A DNA stretch of 64,000 bases from Bacteroides sp. M10 (GTDB taxonomy: Bacteria; Bacteroidota; Bacteroidia; Bacteroidales; Bacteroidaceae): NCBI RefSeq assembly GCF_014334015.1, contig NZ_CP060488.1, positions 5,972,501-6,036,500 on the forward strand. The letters are read 5' to 3'. Both the position numbers and the translations under genes were made by a program. Under the pieces are notes generated by a model. That model had not been told where the DNA came from. It made no database searches and saw only the letters and a list, made by a program, of their open reading frames with translations. This document shows positions 52,135 through 61,865 of the stretch, piece by piece. Positions within the stretch are counted from its first letter, which is position 1. Each line of letters begins with the position of its first letter.

Positions 52135-55100
52135 ATGAGAAAAAAATACTTATACGTTCTTATATGTTTTCTTGTTAGCACGCTGGCTACAGCCAACGCT
52201 GCAAATCGCACAATCACCGGAGTCGTTATATCCGGTGAAGACAATGAACCTCTAATCGGTGCTTCTGTATATGTTAATGCAGACGATTTGAAAAAAGCTG
52301 GAGTATCACAGACTTCTCTAGGTACTATCACTGATATGGATGGCAAATTCTCCATTTCCATTCCGGAAAAGGTGACCAGACTACATTGTAGTTATATAGG
52401 TTTTGAAGAACAAAATATCGTGTTGCAAGCTGGAAAAGATACTTATCGTATTGTCCTTCAAGCTTCATCACACACATTAGGAGACGTAGTAGTAACTGGT
52501 TATCAAGAACTGGAACGTCGTAAACTGACTGCTGCTATTGCTAAAGTAGACGTTACAGACGGAATGGTAGGCGCAGCAAAAAGTATCGACCAAGCATTAG
52601 CCGGACAAATCGCCGGTGTGGCTGTAACGACAACTTCCGGTGCACCAGGAGCTCCTGCACGTATTCGTATCCGTGGTACAGCTTCTTTGAATGGAACACA
52701 AGACCCGCTATGGGTATTGGATGGAATACCTTTGGAAGGGACTGATATTCCTGATCTGGGTGACGAAGCCAATAACATTGTTGACATCAAGCAATCATCT
52801 ATTGCCGGTATAAGCCCAAACGATATTGAAAGTATCACGATTCTAAAAGACGCTGCCGCTACTGCCATATATGGTGCACGTGCAGCAAACGGAGTCATCG
52901 TAGTAACTACTAAACGGGGAAGAACAGGAAAACCTGTCATCAATTTCAACACACGATTAACTTACACTCCCAATCTGGATACTTCACGATTAAACCTACT
53001 CAACTCACAGGAAAAAGTAAATCTTGAATTAGAGTTAATGAAAGAACCTGGCGATGCATTATTCGGTATCCCTGCTTTCTATCAAAAAGGAGGCGTAGCG
53101 TCTATCCTAAAACAATACGATTTACTAGACACTTATCAGGAAAAAGGTTGGGATGGTTTGACCATTGAAGCTCAGAATGCTATTAACAGATTGAAAACGA
53201 TCAACACTGATTGGAATGATATTTTATTTAGAGATGCCTTCACCCAAGAATACAATTTCAGCATTTCGGGAGGAGGTGAAAAAGTAACATACTATAACTC
53301 ACTTGGCTATTCAAAAGAAGATGGTAACGTGCCCGGTGTAAGCATGAGCCGTTTTAACCTGACAAGTAAAACATCATATCAAGCAAACCGTATGTTAAAA
53401 CTTGGTATTTCACTTTTTGCCAACCGACGGAAGAACAGCAATTTCGTAACTGACAAAAAAGGTTACGCTAACCCTATTTACTACGCACGTACAGCCAACC
53501 CATACATGGAACCATACGATGCAGAAGGAAACTACACATACGACTATGATATATCAACCAGTAACACACCTAACCTTAAACAAGGATTCAATATCTTTGA
53601 GGAACGTAACAATACAAATAAAGAAACGCTGACAACAGCAATCAATGCTATTTTTAACGCTGATTTACGCTTTAATGACCACTGGAAACTGACGTCTCAA
53701 GTAGGCTTGCAATGGGAACAAGCAGATCAGGAACAATACATTGGCGACCAAACGTTCTCTATGCGTTACTTACGAGATATCACAGATACTGGAAATATTC
53801 TCCCGGAAGGAGGCATACATAAAATAAACAACTCTACAACTTCACAAATCACCTGGAAAGTTCAAGGAGAATGGAATCAATCTTTTGGGGAAATTCATGA
53901 AGTACAAGTGATGGCTGGTTCAGAAATACGTAAGAACTGGTATGAATCACTAGCCTCTAATGCATACGGATACGACCCCAAAACGCTTACAACAAAGCCT
54001 ATCTATTTCAGAAATGATGAAGATGTAAAAAACTTCCCATTACATTCAGAAAGTTACATTGAAAATGCTTTCGCTTCATTTTATGCCAACGGCTCTTATA
54101 CCCTTATGAATCGCTATACGCTAGGAGCAAGCATTCGTATGGACGGCTCAGATCTTTTTGGCGTAGATAAGAAATATCGTTTTTTGCCTATTTACTCCGT
54201 CAGCGGATTGTGGCGCCTCTCCAATGAACCTTTCTTGAAGTCCGCCACAAAAGGTTGGATGGATAATCTGGCTTTACGATTATCCTATGGCTTGCAAGGT
54301 AACATTGATAAGAACACCTCTCCATTCCTCGTTGGTGACTACAAAAACATAGAAGTACTGCCTGGCAATTCAGAAAGCAATATTATCATTTCCAGTGCTC
54401 CTAATGACAAGTTACGGTGGGAAAAAACAGCTTCATACAATATCGGCATCGATTTTTCTATATTTAAATCTGCCATCAACCTTAGTGTGGACTACTATTA
54501 CCGAAAAGGAACAGATCTTATCGGCATTAAAAACTTGCCTCTAGAAAATGGATTCAGTAGCATGACTATTAACTGGGCAAGTATGGAAAACAAAGGATTG
54601 GAAGTAAACCTGCAAACACGCAATATTACTACCCAAAATTTTTCTTGGTACACTACATTCAACTTTGCCTATAACTATAATAAAGTATTGAAAGACCGAA
54701 CAGCTTCAACAAGCAAAACACCTGGACTTGAAGGAAATCCGGTGGGTTCTATCTTTGCCATCAGAAGTGATGTGGATCCCGAAACTGGACGTATACGTAT
54801 CTATCCGAAAGGAAGTGACAAAGCTGTTACTGTTGAAGAACTCTTTGATATGTATGACGATACCGGATATGGTTTCTATTCTTACAATACAGATCCCGAG
54901 TTCGCCAGAGATCTATATGAATATGCCGGTACGAGCGATGCTCCTTTTACTGGAGGTTTTATCAATACCTTAACCTACCGCAACTGGGAGTTAAACCTCA
55001 ACTTTGCTTATAACTTGGGAGCCCATATCCGTACTAATCCGTCATACGACATTGTAGACTTCGATCCGGGACATAATACAAACCGTGATATCCTTAACCG

Positions 55101-55449
55101 ATGGACCGAAAATAATCATAACGGAAAGCTTCCAGCCCTTCTCAACCGAAATAATTATCCCGCAGACTATTATCTTTTCGGAAATGAAGTTGCGCTTTAC
55201 AAAAATCTCGATTTGTGGGTGAAACGACTTAGCTATGTGCGGCTCCAAAACCTACGTCTGGCATACACAGTGCCACAGGAATGGTTACGCAAATTTAGCA
55301 TTAACGGAGCGACTGTTGCAGTAGAGGGACGTAACTTATTTGTATTCGGCTCCAGCTACAAAAACTACATGGATCCGGAATCAATGGGAAATCTCTATTC
55401 CACACCAGTAGCCAAATCAATAACATTCAACCTCAGTCTTAACTTTTAA
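52135..55449 (+). CDS. SusC-like TonB-dependent outer-membrane transporter
   Basis: The 1104-residue protein has a signal peptide (ends ANA), a carboxypeptidase-D-like regulatory domain (ITGVVISGEDNEPLIGASVY), a TonB-box region (GDVVVTGYQELERRKLTAAI), a plug (SIDQALAGQIAGV; IRGTASLNGTQDPLWVLDGI) and a C-terminal barrel ending SLNF. It imports large ligands with its SusD partner, powered by TonB. The start at 52135 (ATG) replaces an in-frame TTG three bases earlier. It resembles peptide-importing RagA-type members by context, not by a diagnostic motif. Confidence 0.93.
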   Translation: MRKKYLYVLICFLVSTLATANAANRTITGVVISGEDNEPLIGASVYVNADDLKKAGVSQTSLGTITDMDGKFSISIPEKVTRLHCSYIGFEEQNIVLQAGKDTYRIVLQASSHTLGDVVVTGYQELERRKLTAAIAKVDVTDGMVGAAKSIDQALAGQIAGVAVTTTSGAPGAPARIRIRGTASLNGTQDPLWVLDGIPLEGTDIPDLGDEANNIVDIKQSSIAGISPNDIESITILKDAAATAIYGARAANGVIVVTTKRGRTGKPVINFNTRLTYTPNLDTSRLNLLNSQEKVNLELELMKEPGDALFGIPAFYQKGGVASILKQYDLLDTYQEKGWDGLTIEAQNAINRLKTINTDWNDILFRDAFTQEYNFSISGGGEKVTYYNSLGYSKEDGNVPGVSMSRFNLTSKTSYQANRMLKLGISLFANRRKNSNFVTDKKGYANPIYYARTANPYMEPYDAEGNYTYDYDISTSNTPNLKQGFNIFEERNNTNKETLTTAINAIFNADLRFNDHWKLTSQVGLQWEQADQEQYIGDQTFSMRYLRDITDTGNILPEGGIHKINNSTTSQITWKVQGEWNQSFGEIHEVQVMAGSEIRKNWYESLASNAYGYDPKTLTTKPIYFRNDEDVKNFPLHSESYIENAFASFYANGSYTLMNRYTLGASIRMDGSDLFGVDKKYRFLPIYSVSGLWRLSNEPFLKSATKGWMDNLALRLSYGLQGNIDKNTSPFLVGDYKNIEVLPGNSESNIIISSAPNDKLRWEKTASYNIGIDFSIFKSAINLSVDYYYRKGTDLIGIKNLPLENGFSSMTINWASMENKGLEVNLQTRNITTQNFSWYTTFNFAYNYNKVLKDRTASTSKTPGLEGNPVGSIFAIRSDVDPETGRIRIYPKGSDKAVTVEELFDMYDDTGYGFYSYNTDPEFARDLYEYAGTSDAPFTGGFINTLTYRNWELNLNFAYNLGAHIRTNPSYDIVDFDPGHNTNRDILNRWTENNHNGKLPALLNRNNYPADYYLFGNEVALYKNLDLWVKRLSYVRLQNLRLAYTVPQEWLRKFSINGATVAVEGRNLFVFGSSYKNYMDPESMGNLYSTPVAKSITFNLSLNF

Positions 55450-55467
55450 ATTAGAAGAATAGCGAAT

Positions 55468-56811
55468 ATGAACAAGATTAAATATATATATATTGTTTTC
55501 ATGCTCACAGGAGGGCTACTAATGACCTCATGCAGCAATTTTCTAGATATACAACCTACAGGAAAGGTGATTCCCAATACTCTGGAAGAATACAGAGCTC
55601 TTATAACTACCGCTTATGCCCAAACATCAGCAGACGGAAGTCTTTGTGATATGCGCACAGGAGATATTACCATCAGAAATGATAATCAGGATCAGAGTGA
55701 CTATGGCGATATTGAAAAGTGGGTTGCTGACAATCCCTCCAGTGTCGAATTTGCCTGGAGCGCTTATTACGAAAATATTTATTATGCTAATGCTATAATA
55801 GATAAGAAAGATGAAATCAGTGAAGGCAGTCAGGAAGATATCAACCAACTAGTAGGAGAAGCTTATTTTATGAGAGGCTATATGCACTTCATCCTAGTTA
55901 ATCTTTATGGACAGCCGTATACTAAAAATGGAGCCCTAGATACGAAGGCTATACCATTAAAACTGACACTTGATTTGGAAGAGCTCCCAACACGCAATAC
56001 AGTAGGGGAAATCTACACGTCTATCCTTTCAGACATTGAAAATGCGCGTAAACTCATGAACCAAAAGGAATGGGAAACTGGCTATAATTACCGTTTCACA
56101 ACTATTGCAGTAGATGCATTCGAATCACGCACACGTCTCTATATGGGTGAATGGCAGGCAGCATATGATAACGCAGAACGTGTATTAGCACAACAATCAA
56201 CATTAGAAGACTATAATACCCCAGACTTCCTTCTCCCCAATCAATACAAGTCTGTAGAATCCATTAACGCCTACGAAAATGCATACATTACAACTAGATT
56301 GAGAGCATCTTTAGCTACACCAGCATTTGTACAGATGTTCACTCCAAATGATGATCTCCGTCCAGCCCACTATTTTGCTACCGCAAACAGTGACGGAAAT
56401 TACCCCATTACAAAAACCAATGGAACCAGTGAATACAAATGCAGTTTCCGTACTAGTGAACTCTACCTGAATGCAGCTGAGGCTGCTGCCCATCTAAACA
56501 AATTACCTGAAGCGCGTAGCCGCTTATTACAACTAATGGAAAAGAGATATACCCCAGCAGGATATATACAGAAAAAAGACCAAATAGATAATATGAGTCA
56601 AAACGATTTAATCACTGAAATCTTAAATGAACGTGCTCGCGAACTAGCATTTGAAGGTCATCGCTGGTTCGACTTACGTCGCACTACCCGACCAAGAATC
56701 GAAAAAGTATTGAACAGTGGACAAACTATCGTTTTAGAGCAAGATGATGCTCGCTACACATTACGCATTCCATTAAGCGCTACTAATGCCAATCCCAATT
56801 TAATGAAGTAA
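55468..56811 (+). CDS. SusD-like outer-membrane lipoprotein
   Basis: The 447-residue protein has a lipoprotein signal with Cys22 in MTSCSNF, a TPR-like SusD N-terminus and RagB/SusD C-terminal features: FRTSELYLNAAEAAAHLNK and ILNERARELAFEGHRWFDLR. It binds ligand and caps the SusC barrel. At 447 residues it is somewhat short for a glycan-binding SusD. It follows the SusC gene by 18 bp and is closed by a strong terminator. Confidence 0.92.
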   Translation: MNKIKYIYIVFMLTGGLLMTSCSNFLDIQPTGKVIPNTLEEYRALITTAYAQTSADGSLCDMRTGDITIRNDNQDQSDYGDIEKWVADNPSSVEFAWSAYYENIYYANAIIDKKDEISEGSQEDINQLVGEAYFMRGYMHFILVNLYGQPYTKNGALDTKAIPLKLTLDLEELPTRNTVGEIYTSILSDIENARKLMNQKEWETGYNYRFTTIAVDAFESRTRLYMGEWQAAYDNAERVLAQQSTLEDYNTPDFLLPNQYKSVESINAYENAYITTRLRASLATPAFVQMFTPNDDLRPAHYFATANSDGNYPITKTNGTSEYKCSFRTSELYLNAAEAAAHLNKLPEARSRLLQLMEKRYTPAGYIQKKDQIDNMSQNDLITEILNERARELAFEGHRWFDLRRTTRPRIEKVLNSGQTIVLEQDDARYTLRIPLSATNANPNLMK

Positions 56812-56851
56812 ATTCTTAAAAATATTCAAGTCTTACACAAAATAATATCAA

Positions 56852-56883
56852 ACTCCTTTTGCAAATGAGAATGCAAAAGGAGT
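56852..56883 (+). terminator. Terminator after SusD
   Basis: ACTCCTTTTGCA (56852-56863) pairs perfectly with TGCAAAAGGAGT (56872-56883), followed by TTTTTATTTC. A 12-bp stem with an 8-base loop. Confidence 0.88.
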
Positions 56884-56968
56884 TTTTTATTTCAAAATAT
56901 CTCATTTACCATCTCCACATCCTCCTCTTACAGATATTGACCATCGCAAAATCTTTATCCCTCAAAAT

Positions 56969-56999
56969 ATTGTTCTTTAACAAGAAATCCGTATCTTTG
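56969..56999 (+). promoter_or_regulatory. Promoter of the structured RNA
   Basis: ATTG (56969-56972) and a perfect TATCTTTG (56992-56999) are 19 bp apart, giving a predicted start near 57005. Confidence 0.65.
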
Positions 57000-57004
57000 T
57001 AGCG

Positions 57005-57205
57005 ACTTATTACGATTAATAACGTAGAAGCGTTTAGAATATTATCCCTATTCAGAATCTGGTAAATTCATCAACAGTGGGGTAATGACAACTAAGCGTT
57101 CACGTCTTTGTTATATGCAAGGGCGTGGACTCTGTTGTTCATTCACTGTTGGGCTTACCAGAGCCTTGAATAGAATGAACTAACGACGTCCACGCTTCTC
57201 TTGTA
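57005..57205 (+). ncRNA. Rod-shaped structured RNA, 6S RNA candidate
   Basis: About 200 nt fold on paper into one long interrupted hairpin. Stems are 57026-57033/57192-57199 (8 bp, perfect), 57049-57054/57167-57172, 57059-57065/57155-57161, 57072-57079/57144-57151 (8 bp, perfect) and an apical 57101-57110/57118-57127. A large internal loop (57080-57100 against 57128-57143) sits where 6S RNA has the bubble that mimics an open promoter. It has its own promoter and no coding capacity. Identification as 6S (ssrS) rests on shape, size and promoter only, and is not confirmed by homology; a leader of the WG-repeat gene is the alternative. Confidence 0.6.
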
Positions 57206-57249
57206 TATATATGGTATCCGGACGCTTACCGCACAAACAATCAAGAAAA

Positions 57250-57933
57250 ATGAGCAACACTATTACAAAGTTCTTTGCTTCTTTTTTAGCTTATGGGGTA
57301 GCTAATAAGAAAAAGCGCTTTTCGGCAATTGGCCGTTTCTCTGAAGGATTGGCTCCGGTTAAAGGAAAAATCCAATGGGGATACATCAATAAAGGATATG
57401 ACGTTGTCATCCCTCTAATGTATGAACGGGCTTTCTCTTTTAAAGAAGGATTAGGAATGGTAATACTCAATTCCCAATACGGATTCATCGACCATACCGG
57501 ACAGGTACAGATTCCGTTTAAGTACGCAGCCGCTCACTCGTTTGAGCAAGAATGCGCACGTGTATGCCACGATGGATTATGGGGACTGATTGACAGACAA
57601 GGAAACTACATTCTTCCACCGACTTACAGTCAAATAGAACAATTCGCGGAAGGATTAGCTCTCGTCTCGCTACACAACAAGATAGGATTCATTAACAAGA
57701 AAGGAGAAGTTGTCATTCCCCTGGAATATGATAATGGATGCTCTTTCTCTGAAGGATTGGCTGCTGTCTGTATTGAAAGTCAGTCGTCCAAGTGGGGGTA
57801 TATAAACAAAGACAACCAAGAAGTACTTCCTTTTAAGTACGATATTGCAGAACCCTTTTATAACAACATAGCTCGAGTGGGTCTCTATGGAAAAAGCATG
57901 AAAATCAACAAGCAGGGCAGTGAATGTCTATAA
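57250..57933 (+). CDS. WG-repeat (KWG) protein
   Basis: The 227-residue protein consists of about six WG repeats, each of roughly 30 residues, with pattern WGYINKGYDVVIPLMYERAF, GFIDHTGQVQIPFKYAAAHS, WGLIDRQGNYILPPTYSQIE, IGFINKKGEVVIPLEYDNGC and WGYINKDNQEVLPFKYDIAE. There is no clear signal peptide. WG repeats form beta-propeller or beta-solenoid-like surfaces for interaction; function unknown. The start at 57250 was chosen because the 13 residues from the upstream ATG at 57211 lie outside the repeats and overlap the tail of the RNA region. Confidence 0.82.
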   Translation: MSNTITKFFASFLAYGVANKKKRFSAIGRFSEGLAPVKGKIQWGYINKGYDVVIPLMYERAFSFKEGLGMVILNSQYGFIDHTGQVQIPFKYAAAHSFEQECARVCHDGLWGLIDRQGNYILPPTYSQIEQFAEGLALVSLHNKIGFINKKGEVVIPLEYDNGCSFSEGLAAVCIESQSSKWGYINKDNQEVLPFKYDIAEPFYNNIARVGLYGKSMKINKQGSECL

Positions 57934-57989
57934 AACAACCACTCTACGCATTTATTCATCTCAACACGCGAGGCATTCTGTTCTAAAAC

Positions 57990-58019
57990 ATCCCCTTACG
58001 AATAACAACGTAAGGGGAT
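57990..58019 (+). terminator. Terminator after the WG-repeat gene
   Basis: ATCCCCTTACG (57990-58000) pairs perfectly with CGTAAGGGGAT (58009-58019), an 11-bp stem with an 8-base loop, followed by TTTTTTG. Confidence 0.87.
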
Positions 58020-58062
58020 TTTTTGTACATTCGAACATGTTAAATCTTTAATACGTAACATT

Positions 58063-59169
58063 ATGATTATCGGAGTACCAAAGGAAATCAAAAACAATGA
58101 GAACCGTGTAGGCATGACACCTTCAGGAGTGGCCGAAGTGGTAAAACAAGGGCATCGGGTATTTATCCAACATACAGCGGGAATAAATAGCGGTTTTCCG
58201 GATGAAGCATATCAAGCTGTCGGCGCACATATCCTGCCAACAATAGAAGACATTTACGCCACTGCCGAGATGATTGTAAAGGTGAAAGAACCGATAGTCA
58301 CCGAATATAACTTAATCAGAAAAGGACAGTTACTATTCACTTATTTCCATTTTGCTTCCGACCGGGAGTTAACCCTCGCCATGCTCTCCAACAAATCAAT
58401 ATGCCTGGCTTATGAAACTGTAGAAGAAGCAGACCACTCATTACCTTTATTAATTCCTATGAGTGAAGTTGCCGGACGTATGTCTATCCAGCAAGGCGCC
58501 CGTTTTCTGGAAAAACCGCAAGGCGGAAAAGGTATCCTTTTGGGAGGTGTACCAGGTGTTAAACCAGCTAAAGTATTAATTTTAGGAGGTGGAGTTGTAG
58601 GTAGCAATGCCGCACAAATGGCTGCTGGAATGGGGGCAGATGTCACTATTACAGATATAAATCTGGCACGTCTGCGCTATTTGAGCGAGACACTGCCGAA
58701 GAATGTAAAGACATTGTACGCATCCGAACTAAGAATCAGGAAAGAATTGCCGGATGTTGATTTAGTTGTCGGCTCTGTACTGATTCCCGGTGATAAAGCA
58801 CCACATTTGATTACCAAAGAGATGCTTTCAATGATGCAGCCCGGCACAGTATTAGTAGATGTAGCAATCGATCAGGGAGGATGCTTCGAGACCTCTCACC
58901 CGACCACTCACAGTGCACCGACCTATATTGTAGATGGAATCGTGCATTATGCAGTAGCTAATATTCCGGGAGCTGTACCTTACACTTCCACCCTTGCACT
59001 GACCAATGCTACCCTCCCCTATGTGATCGCTTTAGCAAATAAGGGATGGAAAAAAGCCTGCAAAGAGAATCCAGCATTAGCACTCGGATTAAATATCGTA
59101 GAAGGAAAAGTCGTTTATAAGGCCGTAGCCGATGTATTTGGTTTAAAGTACGATCCTATCAGCCTATAA
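58063..59169 (+). CDS. ald: Alanine dehydrogenase
   Basis: The 368-residue protein matches alanine dehydrogenase end to end: GVPKEIKNNENRVGMTPSGV at the N-terminus, KVKEP (substrate Lys), FTYFHFASD (catalytic His), NAD fold VLILGGGVVGSNAAQMAAGM and VDVAIDQGGCFETSHPTTHS with the catalytic Asp. It interconverts L-alanine and pyruvate plus ammonia using NAD(H). It follows the terminator of the WG-repeat gene and is probably monocistronic. Confidence 0.95.
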   Translation: MIIGVPKEIKNNENRVGMTPSGVAEVVKQGHRVFIQHTAGINSGFPDEAYQAVGAHILPTIEDIYATAEMIVKVKEPIVTEYNLIRKGQLLFTYFHFASDRELTLAMLSNKSICLAYETVEEADHSLPLLIPMSEVAGRMSIQQGARFLEKPQGGKGILLGGVPGVKPAKVLILGGGVVGSNAAQMAAGMGADVTITDINLARLRYLSETLPKNVKTLYASELRIRKELPDVDLVVGSVLIPGDKAPHLITKEMLSMMQPGTVLVDVAIDQGGCFETSHPTTHSAPTYIVDGIVHYAVANIPGAVPYTSTLALTNATLPYVIALANKGWKKACKENPALALGLNIVEGKVVYKAVADVFGLKYDPISL

Positions 59170-59179
59170 CTATGCATTT

Positions 59180-59309
59180 TCACCATACAGTAACACAAAG
59201 TCTTACAGAGTTTTTTCTTTTTCAAAATAAGACCATCTCAATGTCTTACGCCATCGATTGATGACCTTTTAAAAAAAATTCTACAAGACTTTGTATTACT
59301 CTGTGGTGA
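59180..59309. repeat. Intergenic long inverted repeat, TCACCA type
   Basis: Arms 59180-59208 and 59281-59309 match at 24 of 29 positions. Unit has the TCACCA..AGTAA.ACAAAGTCTT character and lies between convergent ald and the FabK-like gene, so it may act in termination of both. It shares the TCACCACAGAG start with the repeat at 63562-63663. Confidence 0.6.
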
Positions 59310-59318
59310 GCTATATCT

Positions 59319-60263
59319 TTAAAATAAACAATCTTTCTTTGCCGCCCGTTGATAAGCCGCTACCAATTCGTCCATTACTTCTGCCACAGACTGCCGACGG
59401 GATATGATTGCCGAAACTTGTCCGATCTCCAATTCCCCTTCTTCCAGATCACCTTCGAAGATTCCTTTTTTAGCACGCCCCCGTCCTAATAAAGTTCTCA
59501 ATTCTTCTGCACTAGCACCACTATCTTCAGCCTTCTCCACTGCTTCGCGGAAAGCATTCTTTACCAAACGCGTCGGAGCCAGCTTTTTTAACAACAACTT
59601 AGTATCCCCTTCACCGAGACTCAAGCAATAATCTTTAAATACCGGACTCGCTGAACTCTCTTCAGTAAGAGCAAAACGGGTTCCTATCTGTACACCTTCG
59701 GCTCCCAACACCATAGCAGCCAGTATTCCTTCTCCTGTGCCAACACCTCCTGCGGCTATCAAAGGTAATGTTGTAGCCTCACGTACAGCGGGAATCAAAC
59801 AGAAAGTCGTTGTTTCTTCACGTCCATTATGCCCTCCGGCTTCGAACCCTTCTGCCACTACCGCATCTACTCCAGCCTCCTCACATTTTACAGCAAAACG
59901 GGAAGAAGAAACAACATGAACAACCGTTATTCCACGCTCTTTCAACCACCCAGTCCACGTTTTCGGATTTCCGGCAGAGGTAAAAACAATCTTCACTCCC
60001 TCTTCCACCACAATATTCATAATCTCTTCTATCTGGGGATACATCAAAGGAATGTTTACACCAAAAGGCAGTTTCGTGGCCGCATTACATTTACGGATAT
60101 GCTCGCGTAAAGTCTCCGGATGCATAGAACCGGCACCGATCAATCCCAGTCCACCGGCATTGCTCACAGCAGAAGCAAGACGCCAACCGCTGCACCACAC
60201 CATACCACCTTGAATAATAGGATACTGAATACCCAGAAGAGAAGTAATTCTATTCATAACCAA
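59319..60263 (-). CDS. FabK/nitronate monooxygenase-like flavoprotein
   Basis: The 314-residue FMN enzyme of the 2-nitropropane dioxygenase/FabK group has YPIIQGGMVWCSGWRLASAV, GGLGLIGAGSM, GFEAGGHNGREET with the conserved His, PLIAAGGVGTG and GAEGVQIGTRFALTEES. It is either enoyl-ACP reductase II (FabK, fatty acid synthesis) or nitronate monooxygenase. The length and the GGHNG motif fit FabK better, but sequence inspection alone does not settle it. A TATATTTG (-7-like, 60351-60344) lies upstream. Confidence 0.82.
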   Translation of the reverse strand: MVMNRITSLLGIQYPIIQGGMVWCSGWRLASAVSNAGGLGLIGAGSMHPETLREHIRKCNAATKLPFGVNIPLMYPQIEEIMNIVVEEGVKIVFTSAGNPKTWTGWLKERGITVVHVVSSSRFAVKCEEAGVDAVVAEGFEAGGHNGREETTTFCLIPAVREATTLPLIAAGGVGTGEGILAAMVLGAEGVQIGTRFALTEESSASPVFKDYCLSLGEGDTKLLLKKLAPTRLVKNAFREAVEKAEDSGASAEELRTLLGRGRAKKGIFEGDLEEGELEIGQVSAIISRRQSVAEVMDELVAAYQRAAKKDCLF

Positions 60264-60426
60264 TAATTTATCTATGTGTTAATATACTAAGATACCAATA
60301 ATAGCGACAGAGCTATATAACAATGCGCCAACATAACAACACACAAATATACTAATTATTCAATTACAAACATTCTCTAGTCAGTACATTAGCGCATTGC
60401 TACATCAACACATCATTATAACGCCT

Positions 60427-61152
60427 TCAACGGGCAATCTGTTCGATTGGTTTATTTATCAACACAGTGGTAGAGTCTCCATAAGTTCTCAACACTTCCA
60501 ATGTGCGGGCACGGTTGTCCCGTCCCGTCTTATTCCAGAAATCTTTTGTAAAGACAGCCATCAGGTCAAGTCCGCCGATAGTTCCACCATTGATATACAC
60601 TCCACTCCCACCAAACAAGGGAATAGGTGCATCCATCACTACTGTGTTCACCATCATTCCGTTAGCACGTTCACCCAACTGACGGAAACGCACCCCACTC
60701 GCCTGTATCTCATCCAACGACTTACGCATTCCCTTTGCCATCGGATTGCGTGCCCAGTTTGAATAAGATCTTTGATGGCGTATCTCGTAGAAAGGATCAC
60801 CCCGCCAGGTATTTTTATCGATCTTTATCTTCTTCTGATAGATGGGATCCCAGTTATAGCGGGTATTCGCTTTATATGGCATCAAAGTCAACATCACTTT
60901 CGGTTTAGGCAACGCTTCAGGAAGCGATTCGTCAGGCATCATCCAGCTTTTCTCCTCCGACATCCGGGGAGTACCCACTGCGCTTCCGAAATCAATCGAC
61001 TTCACAGCATCCATATTTAAATGCAACTCCTGGTCACTCTCCAGCAATTTCTTCAAATGCAAAGAATCTTGCGCCGTCCATACTTGCGAATATGCAAATA
61101 CAGCGGTCAGGCACAGTGCCATCGTTGTTATAAACCGTTTTAATCCATCCAT
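60427..61152 (-). CDS. Exported Bacteroidetes-specific protein, DUF4858-like
   Basis: The 241-residue protein has a signal peptide (MDGLKRFITTMALCLTAVFA) and no recognised catalytic motif. The WDPIYQKKIKIDKNTWRGDP to YSNWARNPMAKGMRKSLDEI region is well structured-looking, and the C-terminal part is beta-rich (MMVNTVVMDAPIPLFGGSGV). It resembles the DUF4858 family by memory only. It follows the ECF-sigma operon in the same direction with a 177-bp gap, so membership is uncertain. Confidence 0.55.
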   Translation of the reverse strand: MDGLKRFITTMALCLTAVFAYSQVWTAQDSLHLKKLLESDQELHLNMDAVKSIDFGSAVGTPRMSEEKSWMMPDESLPEALPKPKVMLTLMPYKANTRYNWDPIYQKKIKIDKNTWRGDPFYEIRHQRSYSNWARNPMAKGMRKSLDEIQASGVRFRQLGERANGMMVNTVVMDAPIPLFGGSGVYINGGTIGGLDLMAVFTKDFWNKTGRDNRARTLEVLRTYGDSTTVLINKPIEQIAR

Positions 61153-61329
61153 CCTTTTTACTCTTTCATTACCTATATTTCGGAGCACTTCATATACATT
61201 TGCACATATAAGAGGCTATCTTTTGAGCGTAACAATCCCCCTGTCAGCAGCAAAAGACTACTGATACAAACAAATGTTCCCACATGAATGTTTCCTATTT
61301 TTTACTTTCCGAAGGCTCCTCCCCCTTTA

Positions 61330-61860
61330 TTACCACCAACGATAACCCGATCCACAAAGCGGCTCATCGTAACACGGATCAATTGTCCATCTCGTTTTCG
61401 GATATTGGCGTTCTTCCCACCAACTACGATAACAAGCGGCTGCATCGAGTACTTCCTCATCGGTCAGGAAATAGATTGCTTCATAATTTTCAGCATTCGC
61501 CAATACCATTTTGCAACCTAATGACGGAGGTGTGCCCTGACGGATAGATTCAATCACCCAAAGCATACACTCACCCAACCGAATCTTACCGTTGTTCATA
61601 TTATAAACCGACGGAAAAGAAGGGATAATAGTCAGATCTTCTGCATATTTTAAAAGTTCGGGGATATCCTCTTCCGTGAAATGAGGAACCTCCACCACCC
61701 CTTTTTCATTCTTCATCTTGTACGTACCCGACTTCAATTGCTTCACAAAAAGAGCAACATCCGGATTGTTATAATCCATTTCTTCGCTGGTGCATCCTGT
61801 AAAGGATACGATCAGGCAAACAGCCATCCACAGCATTAGTAGTGTTTTTTTCATTTTCAT
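61330..61860 (-). CDS. Small lipoprotein of the ECF sigma operon, DUF4943-like
   Basis: The 176-residue protein has a lipoprotein signal ending SFTGC with Cys23 as lipid site, a helical mid-part (MLWVIESIRQGTPPSLGCKM), and a Cys-containing C-terminal tail (PCYDEPLCGSGYRWW). The start at 61860 was preferred because it lies 5 bases after the previous stop and yields a normal lipobox. The DUF4943 link is from memory. Third gene of the sigma operon; role unknown. Confidence 0.65.
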   Translation of the reverse strand: MKMKKTLLMLWMAVCLIVSFTGCTSEEMDYNNPDVALFVKQLKSGTYKMKNEKGVVEVPHFTEEDIPELLKYAEDLTIIPSFPSVYNMNNGKIRLGECMLWVIESIRQGTPPSLGCKMVLANAENYEAIYFLTDEEVLDAAACYRSWWEERQYPKTRWTIDPCYDEPLCGSGYRWW

Positions 61861-61865
61861 AAGGA

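Noticed and set aside
57211..57249. Upstream start of the WG-repeat gene
   Set aside because: The 13 extra residues lie outside the repeats and directly abut the tail of the structured RNA; the ATG at 57250 gives a better fit.
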